A stretch of DNA of 59,603 nucleotides from UMGS1649 sp045637095 (GTDB lineage Bacteria; Bacillota; Clostridia; TANB77; CAG-465): NCBI GenBank assembly GCA_045637095.1, contig JAZTYX010000045.1, positions 1-59,603 on the forward strand, given 5' to 3'. The position numbers and the translations under genes are program-made. Shown here in pieces: positions 1 through 7,524 of this stretch; position 1 is the stretch's first letter, and each line of letters opens with the position of its first letter. The notes under the pieces were generated by a model that ran no database searches, was not told the DNA's origin, and saw only the letters and a program-made list of their open reading frames with translations.

Positions 1-1
1 C

Positions 2-1006
2 AATATTGAACAAGGGTTTAATGCGTTCTATAAGCAAGAACCAGTTAAAATAGAAGTTGAATTTGATTCGGTATATTTTAAACTATACATAAAAACATCA
101 GAAAAAACGATGAATTTATCTGAAAGAAGTAATGGCTTAAGATGGTATTTAAATCTTTATGTGGATATATTATCACAGAATTATAAAAGCAAACATAGTG
201 TATTTTTATTAGATGAACCAGGCGTGTATTTACATGTTAATGCGCAAAAAAAAGTATTGGAATTATTTGCAGATTTAGCTGGGAAAGGAAATCAAGTTAT
301 ATATACAACACATTCTCCATATATGTTAAATACAGAAGATGTTATTAATATTAGAGCGGTACAAAAGGATAATGAGGAGATTACCAATATATACAATAAT
401 GTTTATGATTCGCAATTAGCAGGAGAATCAAAAATGGACACATTGACACCATTTTTGAAATCGTTAGGAATGAACTTTACCTTTAATTTTAAGGATAAAA
501 TGTTGAATAATAATATAATAACAGAAGGAATAACAGATTATTTCTATATAAAAGCAATGTTAAAGTATATGAATATAGATTCAAGGGAGGATATATCTAT
601 AATACCATCTGTAGGGGTTGATAATATCGATAAAATTGCTTCAATACTATTGGGGTGGGGGCTTAAATTTAAAGTTGTGGTAGATTATGACAAACAGGGA
701 AACGATGAATATAAGAGGTTACTAAGCAAATTAAATTTAATCCCAGATGAGCAAGTATGTTTTGTGAACTGTAAAACACAAATAGAAAAAATAGAAGAAA
801 AAGATTATGAAACAATCGAGTGTTTGGTAAGTAAAGAAGATTATGAATTATTGGAGAACCCATATATTCCAGATATAGAAGGCACCAAAATATTAGCGGC
901 GAAAGAATTTTATGATAAAGTTTCTAAAGGGAATATAGAATTGTCTGAAGATACGATAAGAAAATTCACTCAGTTGTTTGTAAAGTTAGGATTAATAGAA
1001 AAGTAG
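2..1006 (+). CDS. OLD-family ATP-dependent nuclease, C-terminal part (cut by window edge)
   Basis: The reading frame is open at the left edge, so the N-terminus and Walker A lie outside the window. What is visible is the ABC-type ATPase end: a signature-like SERSNG, Walker B FLLDEPGVY and an H-loop TTHSPYML. A TOPRIM domain follows, with the acidic motifs TEGITDYFYI and VVDYDKQG. This order (SMC-like ATPase then TOPRIM) is the OLD nuclease family, whose members cut or nick DNA and often serve in phage defence. No UvrD-like partner follows, so there is no sign of a Gabija pair here. A weak hairpin plus T-run lies just after the stop. Confidence 0.85.
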   Translation, partial: NIEQGFNAFYKQEPVKIEVEFDSVYFKLYIKTSEKTMNLSERSNGLRWYLNLYVDILSQNYKSKHSVFLLDEPGVYLHVNAQKKVLELFADLAGKGNQVIYTTHSPYMLNTEDVINIRAVQKDNEEITNIYNNVYDSQLAGESKMDTLTPFLKSLGMNFTFNFKDKMLNNNIITEGITDYFYIKAMLKYMNIDSREDISIIPSVGVDNIDKIASILLGWGLKFKVVVDYDKQGNDEYKRLLSKLNLIPDEQVCFVNCKTQIEKIEEKDYETIECLVSKEDYELLENPYIPDIEGTKILAAKEFYDKVSKGNIELSEDTIRKFTQLFVKLGLIEK

Positions 1007-1027
1007 TATGAAATAATACTTTTTTTA
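1005..1027 (+). terminator. Weak terminator after the OLD nuclease gene
   Basis: A 5-bp stem (AGTAT/ATACT) overlapping the stop codon is followed by a run of seven T. The stem is short, so some read-through into the next gene is likely. Confidence 0.45.
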
Positions 1028-1034
1028 CACATAA

Positions 1035-1096
1035 AAGTATCTTTTTTAGATACTTTATGGTATAATATTAATGCAAGGTATCTAAAATAGATACTT
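1035..1096 (+). promoter_or_regulatory. Promoter with two identical-geometry palindromic operators
   Basis: An extended -10 (TGG TATAAT, 1058-1066) lies between two inverted repeats that share the core GTATCT-N5-AGATAC: 1035-1055 (arms AAGTATCT/AGATACTT) and 1078-1094. One covers the -35 region, the other covers the start of the transcript. This is a typical autorepression arrangement for the HTH-Fic gene that starts at 1109. Confidence 0.7.
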
Positions 1097-1108
1097 AAGG
1101 AGAAATAT

Positions 1109-2044
1109 ATGAGCATTGGAAATAGAATAAAAGAATATAGAGAAAAGCTAGGTATGACACAAAAAGAAGTAGCAGAAATACTAGGTGTAGAAGCAAAAGC
1201 AGTGTCTAAATATGAATTGGGTTTAGCAGAACCTAATATAGAGTCACTAAGAAGACTAGCAGATACATTTAAGATAACTGTAGATGAGTTAATAGCAGAA
1301 GAAAAGAAACTAGACATATCTAATGTAAACGTATTAGAAGTACTAAGAGAACAAAAAGAAATGAAACTAAAAGGTAATTTGTATTACAGAACTCAAATAA
1401 TGTTTGCGTATAATACAAATCATATTGAGGGAAGTAGATTAACAGAAGACCAAACAAGGCATATTTATGAAACTAATACTATTTTGTTTGAAGCTAACAC
1501 TGTAGCAAGTGTAGATGATATATTAGAGACAGTAAATCACTTCAAACTAGTAGACTATATGTTAGATATTGCAGATGAGGTGTTAACGGAAGAAAGCATT
1601 AAAAGGTTCCATAAAATATTAAAAGAAGGAACTATGGATAGTGCTAAATCTTGGTTTAATGTTGGAGATTATAAAAGTCTAGCTAACTCTGCAGGAGAAT
1701 TAGCTACTACAGCACCTAAGAATGTAGAAAAGGACATGAAGAAATTATTAGAATGGTATAACTCGTTAGAAAAAGTAGAAGCTAAAGATATTATAGAGTT
1801 TCATGCTAAATTTGAAAAGATACATCCATTCCAAGATGGTAACGGAAGAATAGGAAGAATAATAATGTTTAAGGAATGCTTAAAGAATAATATAATACCA
1901 TTTATTATATTAGATAAAGATAAACTTTTCTATTATAGAGGATTAAAAGAATACCAATTTGGAAGAGAAAAAGGATATTTAATAGATACTTGTTTAAACG
2001 CACAAGATCAATATATTAAATTAATTGAACTTTGCTTAGGCTAA
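1109..2044 (+). CDS. HTH (XRE)-Fic domain protein with built-in inhibitory helix
   Basis: 311 aa. Residues 1-65 form an XRE-type helix-turn-helix (RIKEYREKLGMTQKEVAEILG). The Fic core carries the full active-site motif HPFQDGNGRIGR at 239-250, which in this family transfers AMP (or another nucleotide phosphate) to protein hydroxyls. TNHIEG at 103-108 fits the (S/T)xxxE(G/N) inhibitory-helix motif placed N-terminal to the Fic core, so the protein should be auto-inhibited (class II Fic). The start follows AAGGAG. The paired palindromes upstream suggest the HTH represses its own gene. The target protein cannot be read from sequence. It is a single gene ended by strong hairpins. Confidence 0.9.
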   Translation: MSIGNRIKEYREKLGMTQKEVAEILGVEAKAVSKYELGLAEPNIESLRRLADTFKITVDELIAEEKKLDISNVNVLEVLREQKEMKLKGNLYYRTQIMFAYNTNHIEGSRLTEDQTRHIYETNTILFEANTVASVDDILETVNHFKLVDYMLDIADEVLTEESIKRFHKILKEGTMDSAKSWFNVGDYKSLANSAGELATTAPKNVEKDMKKLLEWYNSLEKVEAKDIIEFHAKFEKIHPFQDGNGRIGRIIMFKECLKNNIIPFIILDKDKLFYYRGLKEYQFGREKGYLIDTCLNAQDQYIKLIELCLG

Positions 2045-2056
2045 ACTTTAGACTTG

Positions 2057-2087
2057 CACACTGAAAAAATAACATATTTTCAGTGTG
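2057..2087 (+). terminator. Hairpin after the Fic gene
   Basis: Arms ACACTGAAAA/TTTTCAGTGT with a short AT loop. It has no T-run, so it is more a 3'-end stabiliser than a stand-alone terminator. Confidence 0.4.
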
Positions 2088-2118
2088 TGTGTAAAATAAA
2101 TAAAAATGCATAAACACA

Positions 2119-2147
2119 AACACCCAAGAATTAATCTTGGGTGTTTT
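2119..2147. terminator. Bidirectional terminator between fic and the methyltransferase
   Basis: An 11-bp perfect stem (AACACCCAAGA/TCTTGGGTGTT) with a 5-nt loop, with A-rich sequence on one side and T-rich on the other. It separates two convergent genes. Confidence 0.8.
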
Positions 2148-2179
2148 GTGGATAGTGTGGATACTTTCCACCCTTTTGC

Positions 2180-2980
2180 TTACTTTTTGGAAATAAGCAG
2201 AATTTCGCTTTCAGCATCAACAACATCTACCTGTGTGCAGCCATGAAGAAGCATAGACTCTTTCATCCAACCTAAGTTTAATGCTGTCTCACTCTCGTTG
2301 CAAGCATTGTTCTCGGGGTTGTATACGCCCTTTATAGGGGTGTAATTGCCGTTAGATACATCAATGTACCCGTTAGAGATAGAGAAGAGAATTACGCCTC
2401 CTGGCTTCACAGAACGGTATGCTTTTTCTGCAATGAAGTCCAGGTTGTTTCCAGCACAGTATGCAGCACGAAGGCTAATGAAAATATCATATTTACCTTC
2501 TTTAAGCTCTACCTCATCCATAGAAGCACAATGGAAGTCCATATGCGGGAAGAGCTCTTTACCTTTCTTGCAGGCATCTTCGGAAATCTCTACAACATCA
2601 AAAGACATTGTGTTAAAATACTTCTCGAAAATTATAGCAAGCTCAGAGCCGTTGTTTGCTCCAACAGCAAGAACCTTCTTTCCATCAAGAGGACCTAAGA
2701 GATGCACAATCTCATTTAAGATAATGCTGTTCCAGTTAGGGCAAACAGACCGGTAGTCTGTGGCATACTCGTATGCACCATACTTTTTGTTGAATGCATA
2801 AGACCTGGCATCTTTTGCAACTTCCAGAAACTGTTTATGGCTTTCAACAGGAATGCTTTTAAGCCAGTTTTCTACTGCTACATCCCAGTAAAGGGAAGAA
2901 TCAAAGGTAAGATTGAAACCATGCGCTTTAAAGTATTCTTCAATGAGCGATTTAATACTTGCTTCGTACCAGTTGTTCAT
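2180..2980 (-). CDS. SAM-dependent methyltransferase (class I)
   Basis: 266 aa. The Rossmann motif I region reads KVLAVGANNGSELA, followed by the acidic loop FDVVEISEDA and a motif IV/post-IV stretch (YDIFISLRAAYC, then SVKPGGVILFS). About 85 residues precede the SAM fold and may form a substrate-recognition cap. The ATG follows AAAGGAGAT, and the gene has its own promoter. Its G+C is clearly above that of its surroundings and like that of the operon at 3726-8229, so it probably arrived with that island. The substrate is unknown; small molecule, RNA or protein are all possible. Confidence 0.85.
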   Translation of the reverse strand: MNNWYEASIKSLIEEYFKAHGFNLTFDSSLYWDVAVENWLKSIPVESHKQFLEVAKDARSYAFNKKYGAYEYATDYRSVCPNWNSIILNEIVHLLGPLDGKKVLAVGANNGSELAIIFEKYFNTMSFDVVEISEDACKKGKELFPHMDFHCASMDEVELKEGKYDIFISLRAAYCAGNNLDFIAEKAYRSVKPGGVILFSISNGYIDVSNGNYTPIKGVYNPENNACNESETALNLGWMKESMLLHGCTQVDVVDAESEILLISKK

Positions 2981-3041
2981 AAGCTATCTCCTTTATAATT
3001 ATTTTGGAATATTTAGACCAATATATATTAACAACACAAAT

Positions 3042-3070
3042 ATTATAGCAAAAAACAGGAGAAAAGTAAA
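3042..3070 (-). promoter_or_regulatory. Sigma-A-type promoter of the 2180-2980 methyltransferase
   Basis: Read on the minus strand: TTTACT, 17 bp, TATAAT. Confidence 0.6.
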
Positions 3071-3108
3071 CATAAAACGGTAGGAGAGTAGTTATTTAAC
3101 ACATTTAC

Positions 3109-3137
3109 TTGCAAAAGGAATATAAAAATATTAAAAT
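3109..3137 (+). promoter_or_regulatory. Sigma-A-type promoter of the Nudix gene
   Basis: TTGCAA, 17 bp, TAAAAT, ending about 25 bp before the Nudix start codon. Confidence 0.5.
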
Positions 3138-3161
3138 AATAGTAGTCTAGGAGGTAAAAAT

Positions 3162-3614
3162 ATGGATAAAATATTTAGCTTTATAGTAAACAGAAAAACA
3201 AATAAACTACTACTTTTATTAGGTAGCCCAGAAGATCCACAATTCCATAAATCTTTTTGGTATGTAGTAACAGGTGGTAAGGAAGATACAGATACAAATC
3301 TAGAACAAGCAGTAGTAAGAGAAATAAAAGAAGAAACAAATTTAGATGCGGTAGAAACACTTTATCTAAATTGGATATTTAAATACAAATCACTTGGAAA
3401 CATTTGCACAGAATATGTCTATGTTTCATTTATAGACGAGGATAGTAACATCGTATTAAATGAAGAAAGCATAGATTACAAATGGTGCGATGTAGATGAA
3501 TTTATAGAACTTATAGAATGGTCAGATGACAAAGAGTTCTTAAGAGAAGTTGTAAAAGCAGCATTAAACAAAGAAGTGTACATTAAAGAAGAAAAAGTAG
3601 ACCAATACTTTTAA
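3162..3614 (+). CDS. Nudix hydrolase
   Basis: 150 aa. The Nudix box is visible as GGKEDTDTN followed by AVVREIKEETNL. The catalytic REUXEE core is intact, but the first conserved Glu of the box (GX5E) is Thr here and the usual EEXG Gly is Asn. Nudix enzymes hydrolyse nucleoside diphosphates linked to another group; this one's substrate is not predictable. It has an AGGAGGT ribosome site. Its base composition is AT-rich like the host, unlike the higher-G+C genes on both sides, so either it is a native gene interrupting the island or the island inserted in two parts around it. Confidence 0.85.
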   Translation: MDKIFSFIVNRKTNKLLLLLGSPEDPQFHKSFWYVVTGGKEDTDTNLEQAVVREIKEETNLDAVETLYLNWIFKYKSLGNICTEYVYVSFIDEDSNIVLNEESIDYKWCDVDEFIELIEWSDDKEFLREVVKAALNKEVYIKEEKVDQYF

Positions 3615-3648
3615 TATAACAAAAATATAAATATAACAAAGTAAAAGA

Positions 3649-3690
3649 AGAAGGAGCACACAGTAGTGTACTCCTTCTATTTATTTTGCT
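3649..3690. terminator. Bidirectional terminator closing the Nudix gene and the minus-strand operon
   Basis: Stem AGAAGGAG/CTCCTTCT with an inner ACAC/GTGT pair, flanked by A-rich and T-rich runs. It lies between the convergent ends at 3614 and 3726. Confidence 0.75.
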
Positions 3691-3725
3691 TGTTTTTGGT
3701 ATATTGGTATTTGCAAAGCATAGCG

Positions 3726-4448
3726 TTACTTCTTAATCAAGAAATAAAACTGCGTATGCTTCACATCGTTAACCGGAGCAGCCGAAACATCGATGAGTTC
3801 ATAGCTGTATCCGAGGTTTGTAAGAATGGTTGCAATCTCGTTGATAGAGAAAAGCCTAATCTTGTGGTAATCCATATATTCGAAGTCTTCGCCGGTAAGC
3901 TTGTTATGAACCTCGAACTTAGGCTCCCATACAGAGTAAACTTCATCCACTCTGTTGGACACCCAGGATTCCCTTACGATAATACTATCGTTTTCATAGG
4001 TCTTATCCTTGACATAACCATCAATCCACTTGTCTATACAGTATCTTACATCGAAGATAACGTAGTCATTCGCATGCTCCAAGAGGTTCTTGATAGAACG
4101 CTCAAGGTCTTCAAGGGTAAGATTATACTGCAGTGCACTTCCAAGACAAGAGACAACGCTGAACTTTCTGTCAAGTGCAAAGTTTCTCATATCTCCGTGC
4201 ATGAAGTTGATGTGCGGATTTTTCGCTCTGGCGATATCAAGCATGCCTTTAGAGTAGTCCAAACCAAAGATGTTGTAGCTTTCAGGTGAGAAAAAGTGAA
4301 TGTGTTCACCAGTTCCACAGCCAACATCAAGGAGAGACTTATCTTTAGATTTGTCTACCAGAAGCTTTAAGAGTTCGTATTCCCGATCATAGGGAATGCC
4401 GGCGTTTATAAGGTCGTAGATTTCAGCAAGCTGTTCATACATAATCAT
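3726..4448 (-). CDS. SAM-dependent methyltransferase (class I), last gene of island operon
   Basis: 240 aa. Motif I is LLDVGCGTGEHIHFF, motif II is NIFGLDYSKGML, then INFMHGDMRNF and a VVSCLGSALQY stretch. These fit the Methyltransf_11/25 group of small-molecule methyltransferases. The C-terminal half, with KFEVHNKLTGEDFEYMDYH and a final beta strand, is typical of glycine/sarcosine-methyltransferase-like enzymes. It starts at ATG with AGGAGG placed inside the end of the upstream gene (1-nt gap), so translation is probably coupled. It is the last of six genes transcribed together from the promoter near 8290. The substrate is unknown. Confidence 0.85.
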   Translation of the reverse strand: MIMYEQLAEIYDLINAGIPYDREYELLKLLVDKSKDKSLLDVGCGTGEHIHFFSPESYNIFGLDYSKGMLDIARAKNPHINFMHGDMRNFALDRKFSVVSCLGSALQYNLTLEDLERSIKNLLEHANDYVIFDVRYCIDKWIDGYVKDKTYENDSIIVRESWVSNRVDEVYSVWEPKFEVHNKLTGEDFEYMDYHKIRLFSINEIATILTNLGYSYELIDVSAAPVNDVKHTQFYFLIKK

Positions 4449-4449
4449 C

Positions 4450-5022
4450 TTACTTTTCCTCCTTTATTTTGTTAATGCATTCTAAAAGAGTTTCATCGCT
4501 GTTAAAATACATCACAGTTACATCGGATTCGAGTTCGGCGTTAAGATGAGAGCTTACAACTCTTTCATCAATAAGGACGTAAACCGTCTTATGACTCCAA
4601 AGCCTATGAACCTTGGTATGGGCAATCTCGGTGAATACACCGGCAGAGAGACCAAGGCAAAGCATAACATCAAAGTTCTTGCTTGGCTGAGTGTTCATCT
4701 CTGCCCAACCACCGTTAATTTCTACTGCTTCATCGCAGAAAGAAAGATTACCAGTAATTGTAGGTGTATTTCCGTACTTGGGATAAAATCCCTTGATCTT
4801 GGTAGTTCTATTAGGAATAGAGTGAAGTGCTTTGGCAACATCCAAAGGAACTCCGATATCCGGAAGTACACCGATAGCTTCAAAGTGAGTGTTTAAGAAT
4901 CGTGCTATGCTATTGATATACTTAGGATAATCAGCTTCGGTGATGTGACCAAACGTGTAAAGGTTCTTAATGCCATTGTTGCTAGGCCCGGCAATAAAGG
5001 CCGTAAGTTTAGTGTTGTTCAT
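4450..5022 (-). CDS. SLOG-like (LOG/TIR-related) nucleotide-binding protein
   Basis: 190 aa from the ATG at 5022, which has GGAGA in front and overlaps the upstream gene by 14 bases; a longer start at 5076 lacks a ribosome site. The protein starts with a beta-strand/loop TAFIAGPSNNGIK and has a late motif DVMLCLGLSAGVFTEIA, resembling the glycine-rich GG-GTxxE loop of LOG/SLOG Rossmann proteins, then KTVYVLIDERVVSSHL and VTVMYFNSDETLL. SLOG domains bind or cleave nucleotides and nucleotide-derived ligands. I infer the fold from this pattern only; it could also be an unrelated Rossmann protein. It is translationally coupled to the flavoprotein-aldolase gene. Confidence 0.55.
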   Translation of the reverse strand: MNNTKLTAFIAGPSNNGIKNLYTFGHITEADYPKYINSIARFLNTHFEAIGVLPDIGVPLDVAKALHSIPNRTTKIKGFYPKYGNTPTITGNLSFCDEAVEINGGWAEMNTQPSKNFDVMLCLGLSAGVFTEIAHTKVHRLWSHKTVYVLIDERVVSSHLNAELESDVTVMYFNSDETLLECINKIKEEK

Positions 5023-6094
5023 AACGCATCTCCTTGTAACTATTATATGCCCCAGGAAACGAGTTTGCAAACACAATTTCGCCGTGGAGTTTCATTATGG
5101 CTTTACCATATTCATAAAGAATAGGGTTGATGTGGAGAGATTCGTTCCACTCGCCATACTTAAGGTAGCAAGAAGACAGATACTTCTTGTTGAATTTGCT
5201 GTAGGTAATCTCCTTGCAGTGCCCGTGAACAATTACATCTACGTTCTTAAACTCGCTAAAGAGTTCATAAACGAGAGGAAATTCAGAGGTAGGGCACTTG
5301 GTACCGCACCAGTGTACAACACGGTTATCTACCTTAACGACAAGGACAATGTCCTCTTTGTTAAGAGCACCGACCTGCGCGCCAGTAGCAGTAACCAAGT
5401 AGCCCTCGGGGATGCGCTTAGCAAGAAAACCAGCAACATTGGAAAGATACCCATCATCACAAAGTTTCTTGCCGTTTTCAGCAAACTCGTTAAAGTATGC
5501 TTCAAGGATACTTTCAGGAATAGGTCCATCGCAGACGTTCTCATACTTAATCTTGGTGTAGCAGTGGAGAATAGAATCTACGATTTTTTCGTAAGGAGCC
5601 ATGGTGGTCTTTACGAGATTTCCTTCATCGTCATAGATATACTCAGGGAAAATAACCTGAACATTTTTCTGACTCTGAAGGATACGAAGACTTTCCTGCA
5701 GCGCGAAGTTGTTCCAAAGGGAAGCATCCATAGCCGGTGCAATAATGCACTTAACACCCTTGCCAAGAGCGTTATGGATAACAGACAAAGGATAATTATC
5801 TGCAATGCCACGAGCAATCTTGTTCATGGTGTTAAAGGTGCACGGTGCAACTACCACGATGTCCTCTTCGGGAACAATGAGGTTGTTGGACTTAGAGAAA
5901 TCACATTTAATGTGATACTTGAGACTCAAAGCCTCATAGTTGGGCAGTAAATCCCGACCCATTTCAGTGGGCAGAATCCAAATGTTAGGATTATATGAAC
6001 TGAGCTGCTCAAGAAACAAGTCGAAATACTTAGTCTTGTGTGCTCCGGTAGGAACAAGGTAAAGAACTTTTCCGTCCAAAAAGTTGTTTTTCAT
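5009..6094 (-). CDS. Flavoprotein (HFCD/CoaC-like) fused to class II aldolase-like domain
   Basis: 361 aa with two recognisable domains. Residues 1-180 resemble HFCD flavoproteins (phosphopantothenoylcysteine decarboxylase, EpiD): APCTFNTMNKIARGIADNY matches the flavin/substrate motif, and IIAPAMDASLW matches the PAMN-x3-W motif with Asp for Asn. Residues 190-361 look like class II aldolase/adducin: GYLVTATGAQVG, PTSEFPL (Glu271), VHGHC (His290, His292) and LHG (His337), i.e. a plausible catalytic Glu and zinc triad. One polypeptide would therefore join flavin-dependent decarboxylation or reduction with aldol cleavage or epimerisation. AGGAGG precedes the ATG. Substrate and pathway are unknown. 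Confidence 0.75.
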   Translation of the reverse strand: MKNNFLDGKVLYLVPTGAHKTKYFDLFLEQLSSYNPNIWILPTEMGRDLLPNYEALSLKYHIKCDFSKSNNLIVPEEDIVVVAPCTFNTMNKIARGIADNYPLSVIHNALGKGVKCIIAPAMDASLWNNFALQESLRILQSQKNVQVIFPEYIYDDEGNLVKTTMAPYEKIVDSILHCYTKIKYENVCDGPIPESILEAYFNEFAENGKKLCDDGYLSNVAGFLAKRIPEGYLVTATGAQVGALNKEDIVLVVKVDNRVVHWCGTKCPTSEFPLVYELFSEFKNVDVIVHGHCKEITYSKFNKKYLSSCYLKYGEWNESLHINPILYEYGKAIMKLHGEIVFANSFPGAYNSYKEMRYEQH

Positions 6095-6120
6095 AATAAT
6101 CCTCCTTCTCTTAATAGAGA

Positions 6121-6585
6121 TTAGAAGTAAAATTGCCTATTGATTTCGTATGCGATCGCGGCTGTTACAACCGGAAGGGTCAGGAAATCTACCGAGGTAT
6201 TCATAGGCAGTTTTACCAGGTCGTCAAGCAGAGACTGCTTGTAGGTGGTTAAGCCAGATGATTCATTGCCAAAGACGATGACAATATTGCCGTTAGAGCA
6301 ATCAAGCTCATAGAAAGACTTGGTTGCAGCGCCAGAGGTACCAACAAGGATATTGCCTTCAGCACGAAGTGTGTTAACAGCTTCTTCGAAGGTTTCAAAA
6401 TGGGTAACCTTGGGGTAAGACGTGATGTTCCAAGAACGAATCTTGTCTACGATCTTCTTGTTATCGAAGGGAATGGAATTTCCCGCAGTGTAGATCTCAC
6501 AGTCAAGAGCCGATGCAATCTGGATTACGTGTGCGATGTCATAAGGCGACCGAATGGCGTCATAGAGTAACTTAATCTTTTTCAT
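6121..6585 (-). CDS. SpoU/TrmH-type 2'-O-methyltransferase-like protein
   Basis: 154 aa, the size of a minimal SPOUT protein such as TrmL. The SpoU signature is clear: VIVFGNESSGL (motif 2) and a C-terminal LPMNTSVDFLTLPVVTAAIAYE (motif 3 region). An early SPYDIAHVIQIASALDCEIY corresponds to motif 1, although the usual NxGxxxR Asn/Arg pair is replaced by SPYDIAH, so catalysis on ribose is uncertain. Family members methylate ribose 2'-OH in tRNA or rRNA. It sits mid-operon with AAGGAG upstream, beside small-molecule enzymes, so it may modify a nucleoside-derived product or protect a cellular RNA. Confidence 0.75.
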   Translation of the reverse strand: MKKIKLLYDAIRSPYDIAHVIQIASALDCEIYTAGNSIPFDNKKIVDKIRSWNITSYPKVTHFETFEEAVNTLRAEGNILVGTSGAATKSFYELDCSNGNIVIVFGNESSGLTTYKQSLLDDLVKLPMNTSVDFLTLPVVTAAIAYEINRQFYF

Positions 6586-6599
6586 AATGCTATATCTCC

Positions 6600-7523
6600 T
6601 TAAATTTTTTTATTAATGAAATAAATTGCCGTTTTGCCGTTTGCTGTTGCGTTGGATACCTGCTTAGGAAGAAGCTGGTTAATGTCGCCGATAGCATATA
6701 CATTAGGAATGCTAGATTCCATGGTAAGCGGATCGACTACAATTCTACCAAGAGAGTCGGTAGCAATCTCAAGACCGTTAAGATACTTAAGATTAGGCTT
6801 CATTCCAATAGAACAAAACAGATAATCGCAAGGGATAGTGAGCGACTGGTTACCAACAACCATATCAACAGATTCGAGTTTGTCCTCGCCGTTAATTCGG
6901 TATACAGTAGCGCTCGTGATAGCCTTAACGCGAGTTTTAGCAAGTCTTTCAAGATACTTGCGTGTTGCGTTAAGAGTAGAATCGCGTTCTATCAAAGTAA
7001 CATTTGCGTTAGTGTTGTTCGCAAGGAAAATTGCGGTGGTTGCGCCTGAATTTCTTCCACCTAAAACTACAACATTCTTGCCGGTGTAATCCAAATCTTC
7101 CTTACATACGAAGTTAAAGATATACTTGCCGAAGAACCTGTCATAGTTTTCAATGTAGAGCTTTTTAGGAGTAGTTCCAGATGCAATTACAAGAAATCTT
7201 GCAATATACGTAGAACCATCATCGCAAGAGATAACAAAGTTATCTTCATGTTTCTTAACAGCTTCTACCTTTTTAGGGGTGATTCTGATTCCTTTGGAAT
7301 CAAGATGTTTCTTGAAGCTTTCAACAAGCTCCGTGCCAGTGGTGTTATATGCACCCAGATAACCGTCGACGGTATAGTGCTGGTTAATAGAATACTCAGC
7401 ATACCATCCGGACTTGTTGTTCTCAAAGAGAACGAAGTTTAACCGGTTGTTTTCTGCATCAATTGCAGCTGCCATACCAGCAGGACCGGCACCGATGATT
7501 GCGACATCAATGAAGTTTGTCAT
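6600..7523 (-). CDS. Thioredoxin reductase-like FAD/NAD(P)H oxidoreductase without CxxC
   Basis: 307 aa. The FAD dinucleotide fold VAIIGAGPAGMAAA is at 7-20, the NAD(P)H fold VVVLGGRNSGATTAIFLA is mid-protein, and the FAD-ribityl motif NVYAIGDIN is near the C-terminus. This is the TrxR/ferredoxin-NADP reductase architecture. The redox CxxC that thioredoxin reductases carry beside the NADP domain is missing (FNFVCKEDL is there instead), so it should transfer electrons by FAD alone, like YumC-type reductases or natural-product oxidases. Spacing is 1 nt from the preceding methyltransferase and 14 nt to the SpoU gene. It may supply the flavoprotein fusion with electrons (inference). Confidence 0.85.
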   Translation of the reverse strand: MTNFIDVAIIGAGPAGMAAAIDAENNRLNFVLFENNKSGWYAEYSINQHYTVDGYLGAYNTTGTELVESFKKHLDSKGIRITPKKVEAVKKHEDNFVISCDDGSTYIARFLVIASGTTPKKLYIENYDRFFGKYIFNFVCKEDLDYTGKNVVVLGGRNSGATTAIFLANNTNANVTLIERDSTLNATRKYLERLAKTRVKAITSATVYRINGEDKLESVDMVVGNQSLTIPCDYLFCSIGMKPNLKYLNGLEIATDSLGRIVVDPLTMESSIPNVYAIGDINQLLPKQVSNATANGKTAIYFINKKI

Positions 7524-7524
7524 A

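Noticed and set aside
2..2044. Gabija-like defence pair
   Set aside because: The OLD nuclease is followed by HTH-Fic, not by a UvrD-like helicase, and the region upstream is not visible.
4970..5950. Long open frame on the plus strand opposite the flavoprotein-aldolase gene
   Set aside because: It has no ribosome site, no recognisable domain and runs antisense to two well-supported coding frames; it is a by-product of their higher G+C.
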